Shown here: positions 11,665-24,300 of the stretch, one piece after another
How the letters are laid out: the number at the start of each line of letters is the position of its first letter
How positions within the stretch are numbered: position 1 is the stretch's first letter
Assembly (NCBI GenBank): GCA_001599935.1
Contig: BCIJ01000005.1
Location: 580,655 to 644,654, forward strand
Direction of reading: 5' to 3'
Source of the DNA: Holtermannia corniformis
Taxonomy: Eukaryota; Basidiomycota; Tremellomycetes; Holtermanniales
Length of the DNA stretch: 64,000 bases
Position numbers and translations under genes: made by a program
Notes under the pieces: generated by a model
What the model was told of the DNA's origin: nothing
Database searches by the model: none
What the model saw: only the letters and a program-made list of their open reading frames with translations

Positions 11665-14600
11665 TCAATCGCCAAAGCGATCCATCAGACGGGGCCGACT
11701 TGGCACTTTATCAGAGGGGGGACTTGACATGCGGGCAGCAAGAGTCGGCTTGTTGAGTTCGGAAGTCGAAGTCTGTGCCAATATCTTGGTGGCAAAATTG
11801 GATCTCACCACAGGCTTGTTCGCCTCGGGTGTCGAGAAGAAGTCCGTAGCGAGGATCGGATGGGGTGGCGCAGCCGTAGGACCCAGTCGTTTCGCAAAGG
11901 TGATACTGACATTCGCGCGCGTGGCATCGTCTTGCCCCCCGCGATCACTGCGTGGTGCTAGCGATGCATCTTGCGGGGTTGAAGGTGTTAGCATCGACAT
12001 CCGCTGCAGCAAGGAAGGTGCTCGGAACGCATGAGCGGAACTGTTGGAAGTGCTGCTGACATTCAGCGCAGAGTCTGCGGACGCGTTGGTAGCAGTCATG
12101 GGGGTTGCCGGGGGGTTTGCCATACGTGAAGCAAGATCAGGGACAGGACTAGGGTTCGCATTGTCTGCGCCTGGAGGCGTCGGCTTCCGTGTCGTCGTCA
12201 CGATTGGATGGACAGATGCTGACGATCGTGACCCCGATAGCAGATGTGATGGCAGTGAAGGAGGAGTGGGAGGAGGACGCGAAGATGGAGGGGGCTGCAC
12301 TTCAACGACCTTCGATATCCTCGATGCCAGATCCCGAGCTCCGCCCTGTCGCGATATCTCGGCGCGCGACGAAGCGCCACTGCGTGTCATCGGACTGGGA
12401 CTTCGTTGAGGTCGCGGTTGCGGAGCGTCACGAAGCCCTTGTACGTAGCTGTGACTGACATTCCGCGGTGCGCAAGGCGATCGTGAGCGCCCGAGATGCG
12501 GAGGCCTGTCGTTTACGCTAGTTCGCCTACGAATCGGACTTCGACTTCGAGACCGGAAGCGACGAGGTGACGGTGACCGAGAACGATATCTGTCACGAGG
12601 TGGCCGCATATCGGGGTGATAGAATTGCGTGCGAGATGGTGGCGGAGAGAAAGAAGGTGATCGTGGTTGACGGGGTGGTAGATCTCGCCAAGCGTGTTGT
12701 CGTCTATCCGGACTTGTCGACGAGTCGCTGGTATCGTACGCACGACGACGGTCCTCACAGGGAAGGGGCGGACTTGGGCTGCGCTCGCGACGGCCTCGAG
12801 GGGGCGAGTAAGCCGACGCTCGATGAAGTGGCCGAGGTGAACGACTTCTCGATCTTCCCCGTTGAGGGGCGACTGAGCCGCCGCTATCTCTTTGACCTTG
12901 TGGCGGCGGTGCACAATCTTGAGGGTGGGTAGCAGCTGGTATAGAAGACGCCACACTAACGTTCGGCGCTGTTTTTGTGACGACCGGAGGGGGGCATGAA
13001 GGTAGTGTCGACACCCGCTGAGACAGGTCCTTTTTCTTGACGAACGCCTTCTCCGTGCCGCTGCTCAATGACAGACGTGCGGCTAGCGGAAGCGCAGCAG
13101 GTCTAGTGATGCTCCGAGACACTGGTTTTGCCGGCAGTGTGGTCGGACGTACAGGCACTGGCGCAGGTACCAATGGAGCCGCCAGTGACGTACGCATGAC
13201 CGGCATCGAGTGAGACGCGCACTTGACCACTGGAACTGTGGTACAGTCATTGGCTGAAGGATGCGATGTCGACTTCGTAGCTTGAGTAAGGCAACCAGTC
13301 GTTTTCTTTTTGAGCGCATTTGCTTGCCTGTTCGCATGGTGACTTGCGGCGACTGCTGCATGTTTCGAGGCCGCCGAAGGCTCAGGATAGAGGGCAGAGT
13401 CAAACACGGCAGAGACCTGTGTCTCTTTGCTCGCGGTCCGGGCCGCATGAATGTCACCCGACTTGTTGATGACAGACACAATCTCTGGCGCTCGTTCCGG
13501 TACCGAGCGAGCGCCAGGGGTCTTATCACCGCTCACACAGCTATCAACGTCGACCAGCGAGTCATCGACGGATTCTGCGGCGACGGTTGAGCGAGGTGGC
13601 GAAGCTGGCTGTTGACGGGCTGACTGGTCTTGCACGGAGCACCCTGGTAGCTCGACGAAAGCAGCTAATGGTGATTTCTCCAGACGGGCCGCAAGCTTGA
13701 CCGTGGTTGAGATTGTGAAATCATCGAGTGATACCACTTTCCCAGACTGTGGAGAATGGTAGAGACCGGTGCTGCTCGGGGTCTTGCACAGTGTTGGGGC
13801 CAAAGGCACAGCGGAAGCTCGCACCGCGTTGGCCTCGGTTCTGGACACGCTTTCCGAGTGACGATTTGTCGCACGAGCAGTGCTCGAGAAAGATGAAGCG
13901 TCTGCGAGTGGTTTGGACGCTGACGTGTTGGCACTTGGCCCGCTTGTGACCGTGCCTTTGTCGCTTGCGTTGGACTGTTGACTCGGACGCACCGCTGACC
14001 GGACACTTGTACTCCCAGGATCCTGCGTAACAAGAAGGGGTTGTGCCGCTGACTTGGACTTCCCAAACGGATTAGGTTGAGTCGACTTGCGAACCGGAGG
14101 AGTCGCCACCAGAGCTTCCCTAGCCCCGCTAAGGAAGGGCGATGGGAAGGCAACCGGGACTGCGACGGTCGACCTAGCGTTCTCCCAGTGCATTTTTGTC
14201 GTCATGAACACCGATGCAGGGGTTGCCGGGGTACCAGGTAGCGGGGTTGACATTGCTTGCGCCTGCAAGCTGGCGGCTGGCACCGGCGTCATGTTCGGCT
14301 CCTGCTTGAGCACGATCGTCTGCTGCGAGGTTGAGGCGAGGCATGAAGACCTCGTACCAGCGTTCTTGGGTGGCGTCGCCCACTTTTTCTTGAGTTTCTC
14401 CTTCAGAAGCTGCTCGCGCAGACAAAGCTGAGGGGGCTCCTCTGCAGCTCTTATCTGGGAGGCGGTCGGTTTGGGAGTGGGAGTCAACGCTGAGGCGCTC
14501 GAGATGACCGCGGGTGCAGGTGAGTTACTCTTGTGAGATTCCCCAGACGGCTCCTGAAGCGCGGTTGCTTGCGGATCGGCAGCGTCGGGAGCGTTCAGCA

Positions 14601-15198
14601 CCTCGCGTTCATCTGCAGAGAGCAAAGATCTTGAGGCAGTCTTTCGTTTCTTCGTCTTGGTTGGACGAATGGCAGTTTCGACGTCACTTGTTGGCTCGGT
14701 CGCAGTGGCGTCAGCTGCAGACGCCAATGATGATGCGCGGCGTTTGCTGGCCGTCGTCGAGCCAGATGCCGACGTAGACGAATCAATTGCTGACGGCTGG
14801 CTAGAAGGAATGGTAGTCGAGGTTGGTAGAGATGAGAGTGTTTGGGGAGGTGCACGGGGCAAGTGTAACGGATCAACACCGCCATTCTTCACATTCGGGA
14901 CAAGTATGCCGGCTTGACGTGATGAGGTAGGCTGGTTGCCTATGGACGTGGAGCAGAGCGGCGTTGGAAGAGGCTGGCCGGACAGCCACAGGTCCAGAGG
15001 GACATAAATGTTGCCGCCGACCCATACGAGTCCACGGGACGTTGATGGTACCTGTATTGATGCCTCCAGCGTGGCTGGACGGGAGGCGTCATGGAGCACC
15101 TGAGGTCCTGTACTATTCGAACGGCTCCTATCCTGCCTCGCACGAAGCTGATGCTGCATGTTTGGGACAAGCTTGGTCGGATGCGTCGTTGAAGTCAT
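11665..15198 (-). CDS. Large disordered Ser/Arg-rich protein
   Basis: One uninterrupted frame of 1177 codons, unusual in this intron-rich window, from an ATG at 15198 to a stop at 11665. The N-terminus holds the most ordered-looking part (RGLVWVGGNIYVPLDLWLSG). The rest is dominated by Ser, Pro, Thr, Ala and Arg. Near the middle an RS-like region (RSRSRSPRPLHR; RYRSRSPSPRRFRSRSRSP) at about 12450-12800 resembles splicing and mRNA-export factors. The C-terminal 220 residues carry a recurring short motif, leucine-x-x-arginine-Met/Ile (ASRIS, ASRMA, LQRMS, AARMS, MDRFG). No enzymatic domain was recognised. A nuclear RNA-related role is suggested only by the RS composition. Confidence 0.75.
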   Translation of the reverse strand: MTSTTHPTKLVPNMQHQLRARQDRSRSNSTGPQVLHDASRPATLEASIQVPSTSRGLVWVGGNIYVPLDLWLSGQPLPTPLCSTSIGNQPTSSRQAGILVPNVKNGGVDPLHLPRAPPQTLSSLPTSTTIPSSQPSAIDSSTSASGSTTASKRRASSLASAADATATEPTSDVETAIRPTKTKKRKTASRSLLSADEREVLNAPDAADPQATALQEPSGESHKSNSPAPAVISSASALTPTPKPTASQIRAAEEPPQLCLREQLLKEKLKKKWATPPKNAGTRSSCLASTSQQTIVLKQEPNMTPVPAASLQAQAMSTPLPGTPATPASVFMTTKMHWENARSTVAVPVAFPSPFLSGAREALVATPPVRKSTQPNPFGKSKSAAQPLLVTQDPGSTSVRSAVRPSQQSNASDKGTVTSGPSANTSASKPLADASSFSSTARATNRHSESVSRTEANAVRASAVPLAPTLCKTPSSTGLYHSPQSGKVVSLDDFTISTTVKLAARLEKSPLAAFVELPGCSVQDQSARQQPASPPRSTVAAESVDDSLVDVDSCVSGDKTPGARSVPERAPEIVSVINKSGDIHAARTASKETQVSAVFDSALYPEPSAASKHAAVAASHHANRQANALKKKTTGCLTQATKSTSHPSANDCTTVPVVKCASHSMPVMRTSLAAPLVPAPVPVRPTTLPAKPVSRSITRPAALPLAARLSLSSGTEKAFVKKKDLSQRVSTLPSCPPPVVTKTAPNVSVASSIPAATHPQDCAPPPQGQRDSGGSVAPQRGRSRSRSPRPLHRASAYSPPRGRRERSPSPPLPCEDRRRAYDTSDSSTSPDRRQHAWRDLPPRQPRSPSFSPPPSRTQFYHPDMRPPRDRYRSRSPSPRRFRSRSRSPIRRRTSVNDRPPHLGRSRSPCAPRNVSHSYVQGLRDAPQPRPQRSPSPMTRSGASSRAEISRQGGARDLASRISKVVEVQPPPSSRPPPTPPSLPSHLLSGSRSSASVHPIVTTTRKPTPPGADNANPSPVPDLASRMANPPATPMTATNASADSALNVSSTSNSSAHAFRAPSLLQRMSMLTPSTPQDASLAPRSDRGGQDDATRANVSITFAKRLGPTAAPPHPILATDFFSTPEANKPVVRSNFATKILAQTSTSELNKPTLAARMSSPPSDKVPSRPRLMDRFGD

Positions 15199-15635
15199 GA
15201 TCTGCTCGCGGTCTCAACGGATCGTCTGGGCGGTGGTGAGATATCGGAAGGCGAGGTGTGATCGTTTCCTAAGCTGACCTTGTGGGGACTATCGCCGCCT
15301 CTGTTCGCAGACCATGCTGTTCTTTCAATGAGCGATAGTAGTGAGCTCCTCCCAAAAATCAGTAGAGTTGCCGGCACAGACATTCAGCGTTTCAGGTTTA
15401 TCGACAAGCACATGAAGCAGCGTTCCCAGCTTGTGGCGCGCCTGAGTGGCATGGATTGCAGGGGCGCCGTCCAGACTGGAACGCACGCTGTTGATGATCG
15501 CGTCAATTAGAGCTGCCAGACTCCTGTCAGGCGGTTCACTGCCATCATCGCTTCTTACATCAAGTGCTCAATAAGCCAGGTAAGTACAAATGGTGTTCTG
15601 CGCGCTGCGCCTGGCCTACAGCTGACACCTGCAGT
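15199..15635. promoter_or_regulatory. Divergent promoter region with a probable 5' UTR intron
   Basis: This 437-bp stretch separates the divergent Ser/Arg-rich gene and the RhoGEF gene. A good intron (gtaagt donor at 15580, ctgacacctgcag acceptor ending at 15634) finishes one base before the RhoGEF ATG. The frame upstream of the donor hits TAA at once, so this is best read as an intron in the 5' untranslated region. Confidence 0.5.
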
Positions 15636-18600
15636 ATGACACGGTCACGCTCGGCGTCAATCGCGACGGCTCGTCTGACGCGTCACGATGTGCCTCCTGT
15701 CCCCTCCCCCTCGTCGACGTCAGCGTCCCACTCGCATCGCAGACCATACACGGCCGAGTTCCCGAATCCTTCGCGCTCGTACACGGACACCAGCGTCAAG
15801 CCGCCTCCGATGCCTCTTGCGTTATTTGCCGGTGTCGAGGCCGCCGCAATGCTGGCACTGGGGACTGGCACAACCAAAGAAGGGCCGCAATTTGACAATC
15901 GTGAGGGCCAGCCAGATTCTGCTTCCATCCACTCCTTGCCAGCTCCCAACACATTTGCGAGCTCCCACGCACAGAGTCCAAGATCACGCAAAACGTCGGC
16001 TCGATCGCAGACAGCGGTCCCGAGGACACCAAGCCGCGTACAGTCAGACGCATCAACGAGCGAGATCGGCCCGGGACGCTCTTCGCACGTCTTTCCCTCT
16101 CGCAGACCGTCCCTTACTCCAGATCCGGGTGGGTTCCGGGGGGTGTTACCCTGCGGTCCCTCATTCCTGTCTTATTCCCCTCCGCCGATGCCTGCGTCCT
16201 CTCCCGGTCCAAAGGCACGTACTGCAAGTAGCAGTCGGCGCGGTTCTTCGCCGTCCCCAAGCGGAATTAGACGAGACTCGAACGCCGACAGCAGTACCAA
16301 TGCCTTGGGCTTAGGTGGCATGACCGGGACGACCATCACGGCGTCAGACGCTGCAGCACACGTTGAGCTTGCACCGTCTCGCCCGCCACGTTCGCAACGC
16401 CGCATCTCAAGCATCGTTCATCCCGCCATGCCATTATTCGAAGCCAGCGAGCCGGCACGTTCTCCTCAATCTGAGTCTTCGCCGCCACAGCCGTTCCCAT
16501 CGGCGCCGTTGACGCCGCTCGATACCTCCGTATCCTCGACTCCTTCAACCGGGTCGTACTTTACGGCTCCCCATGAGCCTTCACGGTCTTCGTCCCGTTC
16601 GAGTACATCGTCCGCTGAGGAGCCGATGGATAACTTTCTATCTTCGCCTGCGTTCAAGCGCTTGAATGCATTTGCGAAAGCGCAGAAACTCGACGAGGAC
16701 GACATCTCTGTCAAGTCAAGTCCCCAGCCGACTCGATACAAAGTACATTCCCCGCGACCCGTGTCAAGCCGAGAACGAGCCGACTCGGGGGTTGTTGGCA
16801 CTGTACGAGCTACCCGACCACGAGCAACGTCAAAGCCGCCGCGTCCAGCTACGCCGCCTGCGCGCCACCATGCTCGCCACAACAATGAGGACCTCAAGTC
16901 TCCAACGCCAATCATGACGACGCCGACATTGCCAGCGATACACCGCATGGCGGCATTAGAGCAGGGTGCGAGATCCCCCTCATCTAGTGGATCCAGCTTC
17001 GGCGGTACACCCCGCACGCCACTCACGGAGCGATCTCGGAGACCGTCTGCTGTCGAAACAACTCCTCATGCACGAACGCGCGAAAACACTGTCAAGTCGA
17101 ACGCTACGGCGCTGTTGGACAGCGGCGATCAGACTTCCATTGCAACCCCGAAGGCGACCCCCAAGGAAGCGCATGCACGTCCACGACGTACGAGCGAACT
17201 GAGTGCGGCGCCATCCGAGCATCGGAACTCCATGGCGAGGCGTATGAGTGATCTGCGCGGGCTGGTCGCGGGCCTTGGACTCGACTTGGACATGGACGAT
17301 GAGGATCCCCAAGAAGAGGTGCTTGCACTAGATACCACTATCGACTTTGACGGGTACGACTCGGCATTAGAGCAGGATAGTGATGCCGACAGCCCGACGG
17401 AATTTCCCTCACCATCATTCGAAGTCGAGACACGTCGTGACCAACGGCTGCAGAGCGACTCGAGCCTGCCATATGTACGGGATGGTCCGCCAACGCCACC
17501 CTTGACAGGCAAACTGGCGACGATCGAACTACCCGCAAGCCGCGGTATCAGTCCGCCACTACCTGCTCGGCCGCCGGTTCAACGGCCTGTTGTTCCGCCA
17601 GTGCCAACCGCAGAGCAAACCCACGTTGTGCGTCTTCCAGCACGAGCGCCGACCTTGCGACACCACAAGTCACAGCCAACATTGCACAAGCAGCACCATC
17701 TCCCACCATCACCGCCTCGTCCAGCGCCGCCTCAGCGATCTGAAACGTTCGACGTGGCCAGTGCGGGGTATAGCGCCGCACAGCGCCTCGGGGCCACTGA
17801 AGAGCGGTCCGACTCGATCGCCAACAATTCTGCAAAGACATGGCGTACGGCCTTACGGTCCGAACACGAGTTCAGCATCCTACTGGACCGCTTTGGACCG
17901 ATGGAGATTCGCCGCCAAGAAGTCATCTGGGAATTGTGTGAAACGGAGCACGCATTTGTCGTGAGCCTGCGCACGGTTCTGAGGCTGTTCGCACAGCCTC
18001 TGCGAACGCCACAAGGTCGCTGGATTGAAGGCATCGCACCCGACATTTCACGATTGTTCGACTGGCTCGACGATATCGTCCAGCTCCACTCGCGCATTGA
18101 TACAGCGTTGAAGGAGATGCGCAAAGCACAGGGCCCAATCGTACTGCGCTTCGCAGACGTGTTCCAGCCGTTTGCGAGCAAGCTCGAGGTCCACTTGCCG
18201 TACCTCGTCAAGTTTGACAAGGTGACAAAGGCAATCGAGGACATGACGCGCAACCCGCAAAGTGACTTTGGCGAGTTTGTGCGCATGCAAACTGAAGCGC
18301 CGGAATGCGGGTCCATGTCGCTTGCCAGTTTCCTTCTGAAGCCGGTACAGAGGCTCATGAAGTATCCTCTGTTCTTCAAAGTATGTAATTGCCCACAGAT
18401 CAAGTGCACCCCGCTCACTTTGGCAGCTGTTGCGCGACCTCACGCCTAGCTCGCACCCGGATCACCTCCCGATCCTCGCCGTGCTGCACTTGACCGACTC
18501 GCTGATCCGCATGATGCAAGAGGTCAAAGCGCGTGAGGAAAAGTACGAGACGCTCAAGGCTTTGCAGCCGCGAATCCGAGGTCTGCCAGACTCGTTCATC

Positions 18601-19825
18601 CTCGCCTCTCGGCAACGACACCTGATCGCTCAAGGTCTCTTGCACAAGGTCGCCGTACCCGACAAGGACCGCGCCGCGATGCAAGCGTTTCACTCGCCGC
18701 CTGACATCTCACAACTGTACGGCGTCAAGGGCGCGGCCGCTTCGCCGCGTTCGCCGCAGAATGTGTACCCAAGGCCCGAGTCGACGTTTTCAGACTCGTC
18801 AGACGCGTCGCTACTCACAACCTCATCGACGACGTCGTCGGCTTGGACGGCACCATCGACGCAAAGTTCAGCACCTTCGGGGTACGCGTCGACGACGATC
18901 TCTAGTAATCTCCGGCCCGACTCGATCGCGTCGTCTCGGACCTCGTTGTACGACGCACGGCGGGCCGCTGTCCCTATCCTTCCGCATGATCCAAGGGAAA
19001 AGATCAAGTCGAAGAACAAGGAGACCGCCGTCTACGTGTTTGTCTTTTCCGACCTCGTCCTCTTCACGACGCCAGTCAGTGAGAAGTCGGGCCTGCTCAA
19101 AGGCAGCGGCAAGAAGGCCAGGGAAAGACCTGAAGGCGGGTGGAAACTCATTGCCGAGCCGTACGCGCTCGCAAAGGCGGTGGCAGTTCGCGACCTAGCG
19201 GGAAGCTTGCGTGCGTACACTGGTTGCAGACTCTGGAGAAAAGCTGACATCGCGTGTAGGCTACGAACATTTAATCGCCGTGGATATTGTCGCCGTCGAG
19301 ATGACGAGCTGCGGCCAGCGCTTGTCTGGTACCACGAACACGGTGTTCCTGACACTACAGGAGCGAAGCAGCACGTTGCGCTCGCCTCAGGGACCGAGCC
19401 GGGTACTGTCGCAAACGTATCACAAGTGGCTGAGCGCTCTGGAGCGATCTTGCCAGACGACGCTCGCCACTATGACGGCGCGGCACCCGGGCACACCGGA
19501 TCTCGCCAACCCCAAGGCGATCCCTCGCAGCCCGAGCCTTCAGCAACGCCAGCATCTCCAGGAAGTCGGTCAAGTCGTCGGCAACGTCACAGCAGCGAAA
19601 AGCGGAGCGTTCCATTCCGTACGAAACCTTGCGTCTCTGACGGGTCCGATCCCATCGTCTGTCGAGGAGCTTGAGCGGGAAGAACGAGACTGGTGGGAGA
19701 TGCGGCTGCACCAAGTCCAGCAGGAGACGGAGAAAGACATATTGAGCGGCGGACTGTTTGAGGCGTTTGTGTCGAAGCCGACCGAGGCCGAGTGGATGAC
19801 TGATGAGCGTCGAAGGCGGCGGTAG
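15636..19825 (+). CDS. Rho guanine-nucleotide exchange factor (DH-PH)
   Basis: Activates a Rho-family GTPase by GDP release. The first ~730 residues are disordered (Ser, Pro, Arg and Thr). The DH domain follows at 17910-18600: RQEVIWELCETEHAFVVSL (first conserved helix), FADVFQPFASKL, and MSLASFLLKPVQRLMKYPLFFK, the conserved core helix, which is cut by an intron (18381-18426) and continues LLRDLTPSSHPDH. A PH-like domain follows (ETAVYVFVFSDLVLFTTP; GGWKLIAEPYALAKA), split by a second intron (19211-19259), and ends in EERDWWEMRLHQVQQETEKD. Exons: 15636-18380, 18427-19210, 19260-19825. The ATG at 15636 follows a probable 5' UTR intron. The target GTPase (Rho1, Cdc42 or other) cannot be told by eye. 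Confidence 0.85.
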
Positions 19826-19998
19826 CAAGTGGTGTTGTAGAATCGCTGTGATCTCGCTCATGCTACAAGTTGGCTGCCAAACCCCACCGGCTGATAACGC
19901 CGTGGCTGCTGTCGGCGATTGCATTGTAACCCCCTTTCGCCGCTGCACCAAGCAGGTCAGGTATAGCTCTTATAGACTGTCCTCCATCCATCCTCAAA

Positions 19999-20848
19999 AT
20001 GTCCTACACTATTGCTGGCCGGGTCATCAAGGTGAGTCAGGGCTAGGAAATCGTCGGGCGGCTTTTCTGCATCGAATCCGATCACAAAGAGCTGACTTTG
20101 CGCCTGCAGAACGAGTACCTGTATGTCTCTTAGCGCTGTATCAAGGCGTCTGGTACTGATCAGTCATCTTCAACCATTCACCGCTCCTTTCAATCTCGCT
20201 CATGGATTATTTGTGAACGCCATCCGTGATCCGAAACTGTCCATCCATTACAACACTATCCCAATACTGTCCCACATTCGCCGTCTGTACGCTCGCAAAT
20301 ATCCGCAGCGCTCTCGGTACGATCCTTTCTACCGTCGGCATTGCCGTCGCTGCTACCTCGGGCGGTGACAAGGCCGCCGCTCCGACCACTGGCAAGGCTC
20401 AGCCCATCGACAAGGTCGACGTCGGAGCTTCCTCGAGGTGAGTGCCATTGCCCAACTCACTTGATCGAGTGCTGCTGGTCGAGTGCTGCTGGTCGAAGTC
20501 GTCTGCTGGCTCAAGCACGATGGGCAAGCTTGCCTTGCGCAGCCCGGTAGCTGCGCTTGTTGCAACTCTGTTCCGCCCAGTTGAGGCCGTCTTGCCCAGA
20601 GCCCGGTGTTATCTCGGCCGGCTCAGCTTCAGCCTTCGCTACACGCCCCATCGTCAGCTTTCTGCTTTCGCCCACTCGTAACATCTTCCCGTCAACCGCC
20701 TGATGCTGACCATGAATTCTACTTTTGCAGCGAAGAGGAGGCATTGTAAGTAATCGACTTTGTCTTTGTGGTCCTGCGTGCTGACTCGATTCGTAGCATC
20801 AGGCAATTTGTTGCCGAGGCCGAAAAGGAAGAGAAGCACGGTCACTGA
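19999..20848 (+). CDS. ATP19: ATP synthase subunit k (Atp19-like)
   Basis: Small single-pass subunit associated with dimers of mitochondrial F1Fo ATP synthase. Five exons are predicted: 19999-20031, 20110-20120 (11 nt), 20309-20437, 20731-20745 (15 nt) and 20797-20848, giving 79 residues. The spliced protein starts MSYTIAGRVIKNEYLALGT, has one membrane helix (ILSTVGIAVAATS), a short basic loop, and ends SEEEAFIRQFVAEAEKEEK, the pattern of fungal subunit k. Introns of 188 and 293 nt are long for this genome, and two exons are of micro-exon size. None of the exons would be found as a gene on its own. Confidence 0.8.
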
Positions 20849-21372
20849 GCATGGCGTGGAGAGATGGGCGCGATGCAAAGGTTCAGTATACGCCGGTTAC
20901 TTGCCATGGTATACAGCCTGCTTTTCCGGGACTCGTTTGAGGGCTTCGATTCGCGACTATCTTACGTGCTATACATGCGAGTTGGCAGGCTTCTGACACG
21001 GCTGGCTGCCTCGGTCGATCGCACCAGCGTCGTAATAATTGCCACTGAGCAAAACCACGCGTCAGACTTGTTGCCGCACCGAGCATCGCCTTGCCGAGGA
21101 ATCTTCGTTGTCGGGCGTCGTTGGCTAGGAGACGTGTTAGGATATCAAGACAGCTTCACGATTACATGACGCTTCCTTGAGTCTGTCACGATCCTTGACG
21201 AGCACGGCGAAAAAGAGTCGGATCATCACGGTCAGTACCGCCAAAGGGGTTGCGTGCCATAGGCTGTGCGGGACTGATGGCAGCCTTTGACCAGCGACGA
21301 CGAGCTACGACACTGTGATTAGTAGAGAGATCAGGACATCTCTACGACACCCTGCTTGCTGCGAGCGCCAGC
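20849..21372. other. Intergenic region
   Basis: A 524-bp stretch between the subunit k gene and the chitin synthase gene, both on the plus strand. It should hold the 3' end of the first and the promoter of the second. I saw no supported coding exon, repeat or RNA gene. Confidence 0.5.
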
Positions 21373-24300
21373 ATGGGAGCCGCACCCAACATGACGGCCC
21401 GTGAGGCCCAAGCTCTCACCAACCTGACGTCGCTCATCTCGGCCTCGCCAAACTCCCATTCCAAGATTTACCCGACTGAAGACACGATCGTTGCTGCTCT
21501 GCAGGCTCGCTCGCGCTCTGATCTACCATACACGTATGTTGGCTCAACCACGTTACTCGTGGTGAACCCGTTGCGATCGCTGGCGAACGCATCGGATGCG
21601 AGCGCAAAGGAGTACGAGGACAGGAGCTACAAGGAGACAGATGGGGACGCTCAGGGCGAGAGGCCGACGTTGCAGCCGCACCTGTATGATTTGGCAGCGC
21701 GGGTGTATCTGATGATGCAGCGGCGGAACGAGAGCCAAAGCGTTGTGTACAGGTATGTGCGGATTTGCTTCTGTTCGTCACTTGCTGACCCGCGGCTCCA
21801 GCGGCATCGCTGGCTCAGGAAAATCATTCTCCTCCAAGCTCTTCACCAATCAAGTTCTCCGCCTGTCCTCCCATTCACAGCGTGATTCTCGCTTGTCGGA
21901 CCAGATTCGCAGCGTCTTCACTCTGCTCGAGTCGTTTGGCGCGGCCAAAACCGTCGTCAACTCGTCTGCATCGCAACACTCTCGATACCTCGAACTCCAC
22001 TTCACCCACGACGGCCGGATAGACGGTGCCAAAGTGCTCACTTTTGGCTTGAACAAGTCGCGCCTCGGCCCACGGCTCATGCACGATGAGCGCACGTTCC
22101 ACGTCTTCTATCAGCTCTTGGCCGGTGCCGCACCCGATGAGCGCAACGCTCTCAACCTCGAAGACCCATCGAGCTATGCGCTGCTCGCATCTTCGGGCTG
22201 CTACCGGTTGCCAGGTGGGCCGTTCAGCGACGATTCGATCCAGCTCGATGAGCTCCGCGTCGCCATGGCCTCGCTCGGGTTCAAGCCCAAGCATGTACAG
22301 AGCATCTTTGCCATCCTCACCACCATCCTGCTTCTCGGTAATCTCACATTCATCGACCACGGTGCTCATGAGGTCTCGTACGAGTCAGCATCGGTCGAGC
22401 AGCGCCATCTGTTGCTCGAGATTGCGACCCATCTCGGGATCTCGCCGGAAGACCTCGAGCAGGCTCTCACGAACCAGACGCAATACGTCAAGAAGGATAT
22501 GTGCTCCGTCTTTCTCAATGCCGAAGGTGCCGCCCGACAACGTGATAGCCTAGTCCGGAACCTCTATTCCATCCTATTCGCTTTTGTGGTCGAGACCGCC
22601 AATCGCAAGATTGCGCCGTCGGCAAACGACCCGGATCCCGAGCTACAGATCATTCAGCTCGACGTTCCTGGATTCCAGACCCGGGCACAGAGCAGCGATG
22701 CTGGACCACGAGCTTCTGTCCCTCTTGTGGCAAGCCACGGCTCGGACGGCTTTGACGAGTTTGCAGTCAACTTCTCAAATGAGGTTCTACACTCGTACCT
22801 ACAACGCCGCGCCTTCGTGGACGATCCGGGACCGAATGGCCGTGCGGAAAAATCAGGCCACAAGCTGCCGGCCGTGACGACGATGGACAACGCGGCCTGC
22901 ATGGAGTTGCTCCGCGGCGGTCTACTAGGCAATGACAAGTTAGCTTACAAGCCTGCAAACTTGCTCGGCTCGCTACGCAAAGCAAGCACTCGCGCCAAAG
23001 CTGGCAAAGCAGCCGAGGATTCGGACGCGGCACTTCTGAATGACCTCACGACCTCGTACGGCGTTCACAGCTCGTTCGTGACCAGCCCCGGACTAGGTCT
23101 TGGGCCAATGCCGACGGAGCGCAAGCTGTTTGGCATCAATCACTACGCTGGGCAGTGCTCTTACAATGCCAATGGGTTCGTAGAGAAGAACAGCGACATT
23201 GTCGACTCGCAGCTCGTCACTCTGCTCCGCAATTCGTCCGACTCTTTCGTGGCCAAGCTCGTGTCGGGACCGAGTATCGCGACCGAAGGTCATCCTCTAG
23301 ACGACGACAGCATCGTCGAGGCGCAAGTGTCGTCCGCCCCGCTGCGCCAGCCGACCAACATTACGGCGCCAATTCAGGCCGGCGCCAAGCTTGCACCTGA
23401 GAAGACACTAGATCTGTCAATGCCGCACCCGGTCTCGGACCAGATCAACTCCACGCTTGCAAGTGTGTTCTCGTCCATCGACCAGACCAACATGTGGACA
23501 GTGTCTTGCATTCGACCAAACGACTCGCTGCAGCCCAATTCTTTCGACAAGCGTCGTGTCAAGGCTCAAGTACGATCCTTGCTTCTGCCCGACTTGATCG
23601 CTCGTCGTGCTGTCGAGTACGTCGCTGAGAGTGACATATCAAGCTTTGCAGAGGCCCAGGGCCTCAGTGCTGCGTCAGCAGATGCCATCCGAGACTTTGC
23701 CGCCAATCGTGGCTGGGACGAGGGTTCCGACTTTGCGGTCGGCCAAACGTCAGTCTGGCTGTCGTACGGGGCATGGAAACAAGCCGAGGACAGGCTTCGC
23801 GCTCGGGAAAAGCCGTTGGCTCCAAGTGAAGATGATGATTATCAAGCTCGCGCCGGCCCCACGGAGGCAGGGTACAAGAGCCCGGCAACCCCTTCCTACC
23901 CTCATCTCGGCGTCGGGAACCAGCAATACGGTGAAAGCGCAGATGACCTCTTGATTCAGCGTCAAACGACCAACGGATCGACCTACTTTGGGGCGCAAGG
24001 CGAGTACAACGACGGCGCGAGCGGAGTTTGGTCAGAGTACGACAAGGCGGCAGAGAGCGGTCATGCAGATCACAACCGCAAAATGGCTCACGACGAAGTC
24101 ACTGGCGAACCCCACGAGCTGAACAACAAAGAAGCCGCCGCAGCCGACATGGTGGTCAAAGACAAGTCTCATGCCACGGTCGAGACGGTGCCCACGACTA
24201 GCGCGCGTCGGTGGTGGATCCGGATCACCTGGATGTTCACCTGGTGGATTCCTTCCTTCCTAATGGCGAAAGTGGGGCGGATGAAGCGGCCAGATATCCG

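Noticed and set aside
16466..17026. 186-codon minus-strand frame
   Set aside because: Antisense shadow of the disordered, GC-rich first exon of the RhoGEF; no domain or splice support.
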